From: an uncultured Clostridia bacterium
GTDB lineage: Bacteria; Bacillota; Clostridia; Oscillospirales; Acutalibacteraceae
Length of the DNA stretch: 64,000 bases
NCBI GenBank assembly: GCA_937876205.1
Contig: CALEII010000066.1
Coordinates: 89,518 to 153,517, forward strand
Direction of reading: 5' to 3'
Shown here: in pieces, positions 43,545-52,370 of the stretch
Position numbering within the stretch: position 1 is the stretch's first letter
How the letters are laid out: the number at the start of each line of letters is the position of its first letter
The notes under the pieces: generated by a model
What the model saw: the letters and a program-made list of their open reading frames with translations, nothing else
The model's database searches: none
Told to the model about the DNA's origin: nothing
Made by a program: the position numbers and the translations under genes

Positions 43545-44080
43545 ATACAGAAAAAATTGCAGAAAAATTCAGGAATGATAAGAAGCTTATTCTGATAATT
43601 ATTATCGGTCTTGTCGGTGTGCTTGTATTGTTGTTTTCAGGTTCGTCGGATGATACTGAGAATACGGCACAGAGTGAAGAGAATAATTTTAGGTCCAATG
43701 CTTCTCTGACTGTTCTGTCAGCTAATGAAACAGAGAAAATCCTTGCTGAAAAAGTTGAAAATCTTGTTTCACAGCTTTACGGAGCCGGGGAAGTGACAGC
43801 TGAAGTCTCTGTCAGCTCATCGTGTGAGTACATATATGCCGAGAATGTGAATTCAGAAATTGATTCACAGTATTCTTCTTCGGAAGACCGTGAGTTTGTT
43901 ATTTATTCAGACGATGCCGAGAACGGACTGCTTATATGTATAAAAAATCCTGAAATTCTCGGTGTTGCAGTTATCTGTCAGGGTGCTGAAAGCTCAGTTG
44001 TCAGAGCTGAAGTAACCGAGCTTGTTACAAGTCTGTTCGGAATCGGTTCCGATAAAGTCTATGTCGGCAAAAAAATATAA
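43541..44080 (+). CDS. spoIIIAG: Stage III sporulation protein AG
   Basis: A 179-residue ring-forming protein with one membrane helix (about 17-36) and an intermembrane domain with LVSQLYGAGEVTAEVSVSSS, the family's ring-building motif, and ILGVAVICQGAESSVVRAEV. In Bacillus it forms a large ring around the channel. Start is coupled to spoIIIAF. Confidence 0.93.
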   Translation: MNTEKIAEKFRNDKKLILIIIIGLVGVLVLLFSGSSDDTENTAQSEENNFRSNASLTVLSANETEKILAEKVENLVSQLYGAGEVTAEVSVSSSCEYIYAENVNSEIDSQYSSSEDREFVIYSDDAENGLLICIKNPEILGVAVICQGAESSVVRAEVTELVTSLFGIGSDKVYVGKKI

Positions 44081-44101
44081 ACAATAAAAGGAGAAATTTT
44101 T

Positions 44102-44647
44102 ATGAAGATTTCGGTAAAAAAAAGACACGCTATGCTTGCAACTCTTGTTCTTGTTCTGGGTGTGGCAGTTCTTGCAAACTGGTATTATACCAAGCCTGAC
44201 GGAGCATTGCCTGCAGACAGTCTCTCGGATGTTGACACAAGTAATGTCAGCGCAGGCAACCTCGGTGATGCAATATATGCAAATTCGGATTCATCTGAAA
44301 ATGAGTATTTTGCTTCGGCAAAGCTCTCCCGTGACGAAACATATGACGAAGCGGTTGCCACATTGAAAGAAATAGTTGAGAATACTGATATTGATGAACA
44401 GTCGGTAAAAGAAGCATCTGCATCAATAAATTTGCTTACACAGAGAAAGATTATTCAGGCTGATATTGAAAACCTTATTGAAGCTAAAACGGGCGGAAAA
44501 TGTGTTGCAGTCATAAATGACGATTCTGCTGATATCATTGTCAGTGGTGAGCTGCTTTCCGATACTGTGGTATTGCAGATTAAGGATATTGTCATTGAAA
44601 ATACCGGATTTTCAGCAGAAAAAATTTCAATTATTGGCACAAAGTAG
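44102..44647 (+). CDS. spoIIIAH: Stage III sporulation protein AH
   Basis: A 181-residue protein anchored by one N-terminal helix (about 11-28, ending NWYYTKPDG) with a YscJ/FliF-like intermembrane domain that in Bacillus pairs with SpoIIQ across the septum. EYFASAKLSRDETYDEAVATL near 80-100 and a C-terminal GFSAEKISII are typical. It closes the eight-gene operon and has a strong AAAGGAG ribosome site. No clear terminator hairpin follows. Confidence 0.94.
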   Translation: MKISVKKRHAMLATLVLVLGVAVLANWYYTKPDGALPADSLSDVDTSNVSAGNLGDAIYANSDSSENEYFASAKLSRDETYDEAVATLKEIVENTDIDEQSVKEASASINLLTQRKIIQADIENLIEAKTGGKCVAVINDDSADIIVSGELLSDTVVLQIKDIVIENTGFSAEKISIIGTK

Positions 44648-44676
44648 TTGTTTATTTTTTTTATTTGTGTTAGAAT
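44648..44676 (+). promoter_or_regulatory. Possible promoter of the nusB operon
   Basis: TTGTTT, 17 bases, TAGAAT, starting right at the spoIIIAH stop. The leader then has an 8-bp hairpin at 44704-44722 before GGAGGT. Without it, nusB and the genes after it would depend on the sporulation promoter, which is unlikely. Confidence 0.4.
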
Positions 44677-44748
44677 AAAATAAAATATTTAAAATATTAT
44701 CACGCCTTCGGTATCCGAGGGCTGATTGGCGTATACGGAGGTATGTTT

Positions 44749-45165
44749 ATGACACGAAAAGAGGCCAGAGAACAGGCATTCATTATGATTTTTGAAAAAG
44801 AGTTCAACAGCGAGTATTCACTTGATGAAATAATTGAAACTGCAAGGGATGCCGAGCTGTTTGAGGCTGACGATTTTGCAAAAGGCCTTGCTGATAAAAC
44901 TCTTACAAATCTGGACAAGCTTGATGAAATCATCACATCACATCTTAAAGAAGGATGGAGAATTTCAAGAATTTCAAAAGTTTCGCTTGCTATACTGAGA
45001 CTTGCAATCTGTGAATTGACATACTTTTCCGATATTCCTGTTTCGGTTACAATCAATGAAGCAGTTGAGCTTGCAAAAACTTATGCGGCAGATAAGGATT
45101 CTGCATTTGTTAACGGTCTTCTTGCAAGTGTAAGCCGTGACACAGAAAATAAGGATGAAGAATAA
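44749..45165 (+). CDS. nusB: Transcription antitermination factor NusB
   Basis: All-helical RNA-binding protein of 138 residues that joins NusE (S10) at boxA in rRNA antitermination. TRKEAREQAFIMIFE opens it, WRISRISKVSLAILRLAICE is near 88-107, and SVTINEAVELAKTYA and AFVNGLL close it, all standard for NusB. The ATG at 44749, six bases after GGAGGT, is preferred to 44743. It overlaps the following TsaD-like gene by 11 bases. Confidence 0.93.
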   Translation: MTRKEAREQAFIMIFEKEFNSEYSLDEIIETARDAELFEADDFAKGLADKTLTNLDKLDEIITSHLKEGWRISRISKVSLAILRLAICELTYFSDIPVSVTINEAVELAKTYAADKDSAFVNGLLASVSRDTENKDEE

Positions 45166-46099
45166 ATTTTTAGGTATAGACACCAGTAATTATACATCTT
45201 CCTGTGCAGTTTATGATGCTGATTGCAATCAGATGTATTCTCTTAAAAAACTGCTGCCGGTTGCATCAGGTCAGTTGGGACTTCGTCAGTCAGATGCAGT
45301 TTTTCATCATACAAAAAATCTGCCTGCATTGTTATCTGAGTTGTGCAAAAATCATTCTGACGGTATAAAGACTGTCAGTGTGTCACTTTCACCAAGAGAT
45401 GCAGAAGGGTCATATATGCCTTGTTTTCTTGTCGGTGAGGGATATGCAAATGTGCTTTCATCTGCGTTTGATGCTAAGCTTTACGGTTTTTCTCATCAGG
45501 CAGGTCATGTTGCTGCAGCACTGTGGGGGGCAGACCGTACGGACCTTACAGAAAAGGAGTTTCTTGCTTTTCACGTATCGGGAGGTACTACAGATATGCT
45601 TTATGTAAAGCCCTCTGCAGAAAAGGTTTTTGAAATTGATATGCTCGGCACATCACTTGACCTGAAAGCAGGTCAGGCAGTAGACAGAGTGGGCGTTATG
45701 CTTGGTCTCGGTTTCCCCGCAGGTCCTGAGCTTGACAGACTCGCTTGTCTGAGTGATAGAGATTTCAGAATAAAGCCTTTTATGAAAGACGGTTGCTGCA
45801 GTTTTTCAGGCGTTGAGAATAAATGCCGTCAGATGCTCAGAAACGGTGAAAGCAATCAGGATATTGCAAAATACTGTATAGATTACATCTGCACAGCAAT
45901 AAGACTGATGACACAATCTGCACTTCTTGCTGTAGGTGATGTTCCGGTGATTTATGCGGGCGGTGTAATGTCAAATAGTTTAATCAACCGTGCATTGACA
46001 CAGGAGTTTTCAGGAGTATTTGCTCCACCTCAGTTTTCATCTGACAATGCTGCAGGCACAGCATTTCTCGGATATATCAAGGAGACAAGAAAATGGTAA
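45155..46099 (+). CDS. TsaD/Kae1 paralogue (peptidase M22-like)
   Basis: ASKHA-fold protein of 314 residues related to TsaD but not the canonical one. It begins FLGIDTSNYTSSCAVYD where TsaD has LGIETSCDETAAA. The metal-site pair HQAGH (near 110) and the late SSDNAAGTA with Asp are retained, as are FHVSGGTTDMLYV and AGGVMSN. Many Clostridia carry this second copy beside xseA; its role is not established. It overlaps nusB by 11 bases and xseA by 7, so all three are coupled. Confidence 0.75.
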   Translation: MKNKFLGIDTSNYTSSCAVYDADCNQMYSLKKLLPVASGQLGLRQSDAVFHHTKNLPALLSELCKNHSDGIKTVSVSLSPRDAEGSYMPCFLVGEGYANVLSSAFDAKLYGFSHQAGHVAAALWGADRTDLTEKEFLAFHVSGGTTDMLYVKPSAEKVFEIDMLGTSLDLKAGQAVDRVGVMLGLGFPAGPELDRLACLSDRDFRIKPFMKDGCCSFSGVENKCRQMLRNGESNQDIAKYCIDYICTAIRLMTQSALLAVGDVPVIYAGGVMSNSLINRALTQEFSGVFAPPQFSSDNAAGTAFLGYIKETRKW

Positions 46100-47304
46100 C
46101 AGATACAGCATTGACTGTTTCTCAGCTTAATACTTATATAAAAATGATGTTTGATTCAGACAGAAGACTCAGTAAAATCTGTCTTGTGGGTGAAATATCA
46201 AACTTTGTCAATCACTATAAAACAGGTCATTGCTATTTTTCCCTTAAGGACGATAAATCAGCAATTAAAGCTGTTATGTTTGCCGGCAATGCTTCGAATC
46301 TTAAATTTGTGCCCGAAAACGGAATGCGTGTTTTTGTCACAGGCAGAGTTTCTGTGTTTGAGCGTGACGGGAATTATCAGATATATGTTAATTCTATGGA
46401 GCCTGAGGGTGTCGGAGCACTGATGATCGCTTTTGAACAGCTGAAAAGAAAGCTCGAAGCAGAGGGATTGTTTGACGATGAACGAAAGAAGCCTGTTCCG
46501 CAGTTTCCTGAAAAAATCGGTGTGATAACATCACCTGTAGGTGCTGCGCTTCAGGATATTATCAATGTTCTTTCACGTCGTTACCCGTTGGCGCAGTTGA
46601 TTTTCTGTCCTGTTGCAGTACAAGGTGTAAATTGTGCCCGAGAAAATATTCAGGCAATTAAAAATCTTAATCAACGCAATGATATTGATGTTATTATCCT
46701 CGGCAGAGGGGGCGGCTCAATTGAAGACCTCTGGGGATATAATGATGAGCAGCTTGCAAGAGCAGTAGCTGCTTCAGATATCCCTATAATAACAGGTATC
46801 GGACACGAAACAGATTTCACGCTCTGTGATTTTGTTTCGGACCTCAGAGCCCCCACGCCGTCAGCTGCAGCAGAGCTTTCTGTTTCCGATATTCAGGAGC
46901 TTATGCAGTATACGGATTCACTTGTTTTCAGAATGGATAATGCAGCAGATTCTTATATAAAGTTAAATACAGAGCTGCTTGAAGGCTATAAGTACAGAAA
47001 GAATCTTTTTGAGCCGTCTGCAGTTATGAGTAAAATGACAGATGAAATCAACAATCTTAAATTAAGAATGGATGTTGCTGCCGATAAAGTTCTGACAGAC
47101 AGTGAGCATACTGTTGACGTTCTGTCAAGAAAGCTTCAGCTGCTGAATCCTCTTGCTATGATTAAAAAGGGTTTTGTGCCTGTCTATTCAGATAATAAAA
47201 GAATTATCAGTATTTCAGAAGTCAGTACAGGCGATAATATTTCTGTACGTCTTGCTGACGGCAGACTGATTTGTGATGTTTCAGATATAATTACGGAGAA
47301 TTGA
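46093..47304 (+). CDS. xseA: Exodeoxyribonuclease VII large subunit
   Basis: Catalytic subunit of the single-strand-specific exonuclease VII, 403 residues. The N-terminal OB-fold (TVSQLNTYIKMMFDSDRRL onward) is followed by the catalytic domain with IGVITSPVGAALQDI and GRGGGSIEDLWGYNDE near 200-215, GIGHETDFTLCDFVSDLRAPTPSAAAE (as separate blocks GIGHETDF and RAPTPSAAAE), and a coiled-coil C-terminus. It overlaps xseB-proximal sequence with no gap. Confidence 0.95.
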   Translation: MVTDTALTVSQLNTYIKMMFDSDRRLSKICLVGEISNFVNHYKTGHCYFSLKDDKSAIKAVMFAGNASNLKFVPENGMRVFVTGRVSVFERDGNYQIYVNSMEPEGVGALMIAFEQLKRKLEAEGLFDDERKKPVPQFPEKIGVITSPVGAALQDIINVLSRRYPLAQLIFCPVAVQGVNCARENIQAIKNLNQRNDIDVIILGRGGGSIEDLWGYNDEQLARAVAASDIPIITGIGHETDFTLCDFVSDLRAPTPSAAAELSVSDIQELMQYTDSLVFRMDNAADSYIKLNTELLEGYKYRKNLFEPSAVMSKMTDEINNLKLRMDVAADKVLTDSEHTVDVLSRKLQLLNPLAMIKKGFVPVYSDNKRIISISEVSTGDNISVRLADGRLICDVSDIITEN

Positions 47305-47306
47305 TT

Positions 47307-47507
47307 ATGAAAAAAATGAATTTTGAAGATGCTGTAAAAAAGCTTGAACAGCTTGTGCTGAAGCTTGAAAAAGGTGAAATGACACTTGATGAGACAATTG
47401 CCTGTTACGATGAGGCAACAAAGCTGTCAGGTTATTGTGAAGCATTGCTGAATAATGCAAAGCTCAGAATTGAGGAGCTCAAGAAGGGAAGCGATGACAG
47501 TGAATAA
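47307..47507 (+). CDS. xseB: Exodeoxyribonuclease VII small subunit
   Basis: A 66-residue helical-hairpin protein, FEDAVKKLEQLVLKLEKGEM and LDETIACYDEATKL, the standard XseB pattern. It binds the C-terminal coiled coil of XseA. The ATG at 47307 is eight bases after GGAG. It overlaps the start of ispA by 14 bases. Confidence 0.93.
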   Translation: MKKMNFEDAVKKLEQLVLKLEKGEMTLDETIACYDEATKLSGYCEALLNNAKLRIEELKKGSDDSE

Positions 47508-48351
47508 TATCCTTGCAGAGCATCTTGCTGCTGTTGAAGAATCAATTATGTCTTTTGTGCCTGAGTGCGGCACTGCATACAAGCTTATTGAGAATGCAAT
47601 GAAGTATTCTCTTGAGTCGGGCGGTAAGCGTGTAAGACCTATGCTTGTTCTTGAATTCTGCAGAATCTGCGGCGGAGATACACAAAAGGCGTTGCCTTTT
47701 GCTGCGGCTGTGGAGTTTATTCATACTTACTCACTTGTTCACGATGACCTTCCTTGTATGGATAATGATGATATGCGAAGAGGAAAGCCGTCATCTCATA
47801 TTAAGTTTGGTGAAGCAAATGCACTTCTTGCAGGTGATTCACTTCTCACGCACGCTTTTTCTGCACTGGCTTCATCAAAGCTTGAGTCTGAGCATATTGT
47901 CAGTGCCGTTAAAGAGCTGTCACATTATGCAGGTGTCAACGGAATGATCGGCGGTCAGGTGATTGACCTTGAGGGTGAAAATAAAAATCTTGGCATTGAT
48001 GAGCTTTATCTTATGGATAAACTGAAGACTGCTGCACTCATTACCTGTGCCTGTGTTCTCGGTTGTATTGCCGGCAACAGATATGATATTATCCCCTCTG
48101 CAATTAAATTTGCAGAAAATCTCGGCATCGCATTTCAGATTGTTGATGATGTACTTGACTATCTTGAAGGTGAAGACAACAGTGACATAGTTTCAGGTAA
48201 ATCAACTTATGTTTCATTGCTTGGCATAGAGAATGCCCGTAAAATGGCTTCAGAATATACTGATGCAGCTCTCGGGGCTCTTGATGAAACAGACGCTGAT
48301 ACAGCTGTTTTAAGAGAATTCGCAGTTTCACTGCTTAAAAGAAATATTTAA
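47494..48351 (+). CDS. ispA: Farnesyl diphosphate synthase (polyprenyl synthetase)
   Basis: Condenses DMAPP/GPP with IPP to farnesyl diphosphate, 285 residues. First aspartate-rich motif VHDDLPCMDNDDMRRGKPS near 81-99, GGQVIDLEGE near 150, and the second motif FQIVDDVLDY near 210 identify a short-chain synthase. GGKRVRPMLV near 43 binds IPP. The ATG at 47494 is inside the xseB end; a GTG two codons later is possible. dxs follows 13 bases on. Confidence 0.93.
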   Translation: MTVNNILAEHLAAVEESIMSFVPECGTAYKLIENAMKYSLESGGKRVRPMLVLEFCRICGGDTQKALPFAAAVEFIHTYSLVHDDLPCMDNDDMRRGKPSSHIKFGEANALLAGDSLLTHAFSALASSKLESEHIVSAVKELSHYAGVNGMIGGQVIDLEGENKNLGIDELYLMDKLKTAALITCACVLGCIAGNRYDIIPSAIKFAENLGIAFQIVDDVLDYLEGEDNSDIVSGKSTYVSLLGIENARKMASEYTDAALGALDETDADTAVLREFAVSLLKRNI

Positions 48352-48364
48352 TTCGGTGAATGAT

Positions 48365-50239
48365 ATGGATGATGTAAAAGGTTTGCTTGAGAATATCAGA
48401 AAACCGTCAGATATAAAAAAGATACCTGCAGATAAGCTTCCTGTTCTCGCTGATGAAATAAGAGACACTCTTATCAGAACAGTGTCTGAGACAGGCGGAC
48501 ATCTTGCTTCAAACCTGGGTGTTGTTGAGCTTACAATTGCTTTGCACAAGGTTTTTAATTCGCCTCATGATAAGATTGTATGGGATGTGGGACATCAGGT
48601 TTATGTTCATAAAATGCTTACGGGCAGATATGACAGAATCGGCACTTTGCGTCAGCACGGCGGGCTCTCAGGCTTTTCAAACCCTGATGAAAGTGAACAC
48701 GATATATTTTTCAGCGGTCACAGCAGCACATCTGTCTCCGCAGCTTACGGTATTGCACAGGCAAACAAAATTAAAGGCAACAAAAATTACGCAATTGCCG
48801 TAATCGGTGACGGTGCATTTACAGGCGGTATGGTTTATGAAGCTCTTAACAATGCCGGCAGAGAAAAGTCCAGACTTATTGTTATTCTTAATGATAATGA
48901 TATGTCAATTTCTAAGAATGTGGGCTCTTTGGCGAAGCATCTTGCAGTTATCAAGGCAAGACCGTCATATTTCAGAATGAAAGCTAAAACTGAGCAGATT
49001 ATCAATCGTATACCGTTAATCGGCGTGAGGCTTTCAAATGCTATATTCAGACTTAAAACAGGTATCAAAAGACTTTTCTATAAATCAAGTACAATGTTTG
49101 AGGACCTCGGATTCAGATATATGGGGCCTGTTGACGGTCATAACATTGAAATTCTTGTTGATGCACTTGAGGGTGCAAAATCAGCAAATTATCCGATTCT
49201 CCTTCATATTAAGACAACAAAAGGCAAAGGCTATGATTACGCAGAGCTTGAGCCTAGTGTTTTTCACGGTATATCCAAATTTGATATGGATACCGGTGAA
49301 TTCCGTTCTTCGGGAACAAATTTTTCTAATGAATTCGGAAGCCTTATGTGTAATTTCGCAGGCAATGACAGACGTGTGTGCGCAATTACTGCGGCGATGT
49401 CACTCGGTACCGGGCTTGATAATTTTGAAAAGCTGTTCCCGTCTAGATTTTTTGACGTAGGTATAGCTGAAGAACACGCTGTAACCTTCTGTTCAGGTCT
49501 TGCCAAGGGTGGTATGCTGCCCGTGTTTGCAGTTTATTCGGCATTCCTGCAGAGAAGCTATGACCAGCTTGTTCACGATGCGGCGTTGCAGAAGCTGAAA
49601 ATTATTCTTGCAATAGACAGAGCAGGTTTTGTTACCGGTGACGGTGAAACACATCACGGACTGCTTGATGTGCCGTTTCTCAACACAATTCCCGGTATTA
49701 CTGTTTATTCACCGACATTATACAGTGAGATGCGTAATGCTTTTGTAAAGGCACTCTATCACGAGGATTCCGTTGTTGCAGTCAGAATGTTTAAAGGTGC
49801 TGAGCCCGAATTGCCCGATGATTTTGTTCCGTCATACGAATTATTCGATATTTACGGAAACGGTAATGCCGAAATTGCAATTGTTACCTACGGCAGACTT
49901 TTTGCAGAGGCTGCTTATGCTGCTACAGAGCTCAACCGAAGCGGTATACCGGTAAAGGTTGTCAAGCTTAATAAAATAAAACCTGTACCTTGTGAAGCAG
50001 TAAATAATGTTATTAACTGTACAAATATTTTCTTTTATGAAGAAAGTGAAATGAGCGGCGGTGTAGGTGAGATATTCAATATGCTCCTTACCAATAACGG
50101 ATATAAAAATAATTATCAACTCATTGCTGTTGAAGATAAATTTGTCCGTCATTCTACAGTTGAACAGCTTCTTGAGGATCACGGATTTGACAGAAAATCA
50201 ATTGAAAAGAGAATCAGAGAGGTGACGGGCAATGGGTGA
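48365..50239 (+). CDS. dxs: 1-deoxy-D-xylulose-5-phosphate synthase
   Basis: Thiamine-diphosphate enzyme opening the MEP isoprenoid pathway from pyruvate and glyceraldehyde-3-phosphate, 624 residues. HLASNLGVVELTIALHKVF, VWDVGHQVYVHKMLTGR, the ThDP motif GDGAFTGGMVYEALNNAG, and DRAGFVTGDGETHHG are all in place. A C-terminal transketolase-like domain follows. The ATG at 48365 is five bases after GGTGA. The stop overlaps tlyA by eight bases. It supplies precursors for IspA, its neighbour. Confidence 0.96.
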   Translation: MDDVKGLLENIRKPSDIKKIPADKLPVLADEIRDTLIRTVSETGGHLASNLGVVELTIALHKVFNSPHDKIVWDVGHQVYVHKMLTGRYDRIGTLRQHGGLSGFSNPDESEHDIFFSGHSSTSVSAAYGIAQANKIKGNKNYAIAVIGDGAFTGGMVYEALNNAGREKSRLIVILNDNDMSISKNVGSLAKHLAVIKARPSYFRMKAKTEQIINRIPLIGVRLSNAIFRLKTGIKRLFYKSSTMFEDLGFRYMGPVDGHNIEILVDALEGAKSANYPILLHIKTTKGKGYDYAELEPSVFHGISKFDMDTGEFRSSGTNFSNEFGSLMCNFAGNDRRVCAITAAMSLGTGLDNFEKLFPSRFFDVGIAEEHAVTFCSGLAKGGMLPVFAVYSAFLQRSYDQLVHDAALQKLKIILAIDRAGFVTGDGETHHGLLDVPFLNTIPGITVYSPTLYSEMRNAFVKALYHEDSVVAVRMFKGAEPELPDDFVPSYELFDIYGNGNAEIAIVTYGRLFAEAAYAATELNRSGIPVKVVKLNKIKPVPCEAVNNVINCTNIFFYEESEMSGGVGEIFNMLLTNNGYKNNYQLIAVEDKFVRHSTVEQLLEDHGFDRKSIEKRIREVTGNG

Positions 50240-51032
50240 TAAAAGCAGACTTGATTCACGGATATTTGAGCTCGGACTTACTGAAAGCCGTGAGAAAGCA
50301 AAAGCATTTATAATGGCTGGTCAGGTTTATGTCAATGGTATGAAAGCGTCAAAAGCCGGTATAACCGTATCTGAAAAAGATATTATTGAGGTTCGGGGCA
50401 GCAGTGAATTTGTCAGCCGTGGAGGCTATAAGCTTAAAAAGGCTATGAGTTCTTTTCCTGTTACGCTTGAACAGAAAATATGTATGGATGTCGGTGCTTC
50501 TACAGGTGGCTTCACTGACTGTATGCTTCAGAACGGTGCCACAAAGGTTTACAGTGTGGATGTCGGCTACGGACAGCTTGCCTGGAAACTCAGAAGTGAT
50601 CCGAGAGTTGTAAATCTTGAGAGGACAAACATTCGATATGTCACTCAGGAGCAGGTGCCTGACAGAATAGATTTTTTCTCTGTTGATGTTTCATTTATTT
50701 CTCTGTGTCTTGTTTTGCCTGCTGTTAAAAAGCTGCTTTCAGATAACGGTGAAGGTGTCTGTCTTATAAAGCCTCAGTTTGAAGCAGGTAAAGAGAAGGT
50801 CGGCAAAAAAGGCGTTGTGCGTGATAAGAATGTTCACATTGAAGTGATTGATAAGATATATAATTTTGCAACTGAAAACGGCTTTACTGTTCTGGGACTT
50901 GATTTCTCTCCTATAAAAGGTCCTGAAGGCAATATTGAATATCTGATTTACTTGCGAAACGGCAGTTATGAAAATGCTTCTGTAGATATCGGCTCAGTTG
51001 TAGAGGCATCACATACTCAGCTTGATAAATAG
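50232..51032 (+). CDS. tlyA: TlyA-family rRNA 2'-O-methyltransferase
   Basis: S4 domain (about residues 5-65, SRLDSRIFELGLTESREKAK) followed by an FtsJ-like methyltransferase domain with motif I VGASTGGFTDCML near 89-101 and KPQFEAGKEKVGKKGVV. Family members methylate the 2'-OH of 16S and 23S rRNA cytidines; the older name is hemolysin A. It has 266 residues and is coupled to dxs. Confidence 0.9.
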   Translation: MGDKSRLDSRIFELGLTESREKAKAFIMAGQVYVNGMKASKAGITVSEKDIIEVRGSSEFVSRGGYKLKKAMSSFPVTLEQKICMDVGASTGGFTDCMLQNGATKVYSVDVGYGQLAWKLRSDPRVVNLERTNIRYVTQEQVPDRIDFFSVDVSFISLCLVLPAVKKLLSDNGEGVCLIKPQFEAGKEKVGKKGVVRDKNVHIEVIDKIYNFATENGFTVLGLDFSPIKGPEGNIEYLIYLRNGSYENASVDIGSVVEASHTQLDK

Positions 51033-51042
51033 GGAGATTGCT

Positions 51043-51894
51043 ATGAAAGTTGTTATAATGCCTAATTTAACAAGAGAAAACGCATATGAGATTACAGTCA
51101 GACTTTGCGAATCACTGAAAATACTTGGTATTCCGTACAGTTTTCTTCCTGAAACAGACGGTGCTGACAGTCTTCCTGAGGGTAAAGTGATAACTGCCGA
51201 TGAGCTAACGGAATGTGCAGATGTTCTTATCGCAATCGGTGGAGACGGTACAATGATGAGAGCTGCTATGACAGCACTTCATTATGAAATACCAGTGCTT
51301 GGCATAAACGCCGGCAATCTTGCTTATCTTATGGGCCTTGAAGCGGACGAGATGATTCTTCTTAATAAGCTTATTACTGAAGATTATCTTGTTGAAGAAC
51401 GTCTTGTACTTGAAGTTGATATTTTTGATTCAGATAATAAGCATACCTGCAAAGACTATAGTATAAATGAGGTTGTTTTTGCACGAGGTGCCGAGATTAA
51501 GCTCAACAGATTTGATCTGTATTGTGATAACCGTTTCATAAACAGATATAATTCAGACGGATTGATTGTTTCTACTCCTACAGGCTCTACAGCCTATAAT
51601 CTTGCCGCAGGAGGGCCGATTGTTGACCCCAGAATAGAGTGTATAATTCTTTCTCCCATATGTCCTCATTCATTGGTTGAAAGAACTGTCATTTTCAGCA
51701 GTGATTCACTGTTCAGGGTTGAAAGTGCCGAAGATACTCTTCAATCTTTTGTGTCGTGTGACGGCAGAGACAGCGTGGTTTTCGGTCCCGGTTACAAAGC
51801 TGTAATTAAAAAGGCAGATAAAAAAGCAAGATTTATCCGTCTTAAAGATGATACATTTATGGAAATACTACATAAAAAAATGAAAAGAAAATAA
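51043..51894 (+). CDS. nadK: NAD kinase
   Basis: Phosphorylates NAD to NADP (283 residues). GGDGTMMRAA near 66-75, GINAGNLAYLMGLE near 94, NEVVFARG, and STPTGSTAYNLAAGGPIV near 177-194 are the family signatures. The second motif has Ala-Tyr where Gly-Phe is commoner. The ATG at 51043 follows GGGAGATTG, ten bases after the tlyA stop. Confidence 0.94.
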   Translation: MKVVIMPNLTRENAYEITVRLCESLKILGIPYSFLPETDGADSLPEGKVITADELTECADVLIAIGGDGTMMRAAMTALHYEIPVLGINAGNLAYLMGLEADEMILLNKLITEDYLVEERLVLEVDIFDSDNKHTCKDYSINEVVFARGAEIKLNRFDLYCDNRFINRYNSDGLIVSTPTGSTAYNLAAGGPIVDPRIECIILSPICPHSLVERTVIFSSDSLFRVESAEDTLQSFVSCDGRDSVVFGPGYKAVIKKADKKARFIRLKDDTFMEILHKKMKRK

Positions 51895-51908
51895 CAGGTG
51901 GGTGTGAT

Positions 51909-52364
51909 ATGAAAAAGGAAAGGCATGCAAGAATTCTTGAACTTATTGATAAGTATAATATAAGTACTCAGGAAGAACTGCTTGAAAAACTTCTTGACTG
52001 CGGTGTTGAGGTGACACAGGCTACAGTGTCAAGAGATATAAAGGAATTGCGACTTGTCAAGCATCCTGCATCTGACGGGCAGTATAAATATTCACTTGCA
52101 AACAGTGCAGATGAAAAATATATGAAGTATTATGCTATTTTTGCTGAGTCTGTCACTTCCACAGATTATGCACAGAATATCTGTCTTCTCAAATGCCATC
52201 CCGGCACAGCTCAGGCAGCCTGTGCAGCAATTGATGCTTTAGGTATTTCAGAAGTGCTTGGAACAATAGCAGGTGATGATACAATATTTATTCTTTGCAA
52301 AACTGAGCGTGCAGCTCTGAATACAAAGCGTGAGATAGAAACATTACTCAGACACAAGGATTGA
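51909..52364 (+). CDS. argR: Arginine repressor ArgR/AhrC
   Basis: Hexameric, arginine-responsive repressor of 151 residues. The N-terminal winged helix has NISTQEELLEKLLDCG and TQATVSRDIKELRLVK. The C-terminal oligomerisation domain has GTAQAACAAIDALG and GTIAGDDTIFILC with the arginine-binding GxxAGDD. In Firmicutes argR is typically next to recN, as here. Confidence 0.94.
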   Translation: MKKERHARILELIDKYNISTQEELLEKLLDCGVEVTQATVSRDIKELRLVKHPASDGQYKYSLANSADEKYMKYYAIFAESVTSTDYAQNICLLKCHPGTAQAACAAIDALGISEVLGTIAGDDTIFILCKTERAALNTKREIETLLRHKD

Positions 52365-52370
52365 TTTAAT

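Noticed and set aside
44704..44722. Terminator after spoIIIAH
   Set aside because: The 8-bp hairpin before nusB has no T-run behind it; it looks like a leader stem.
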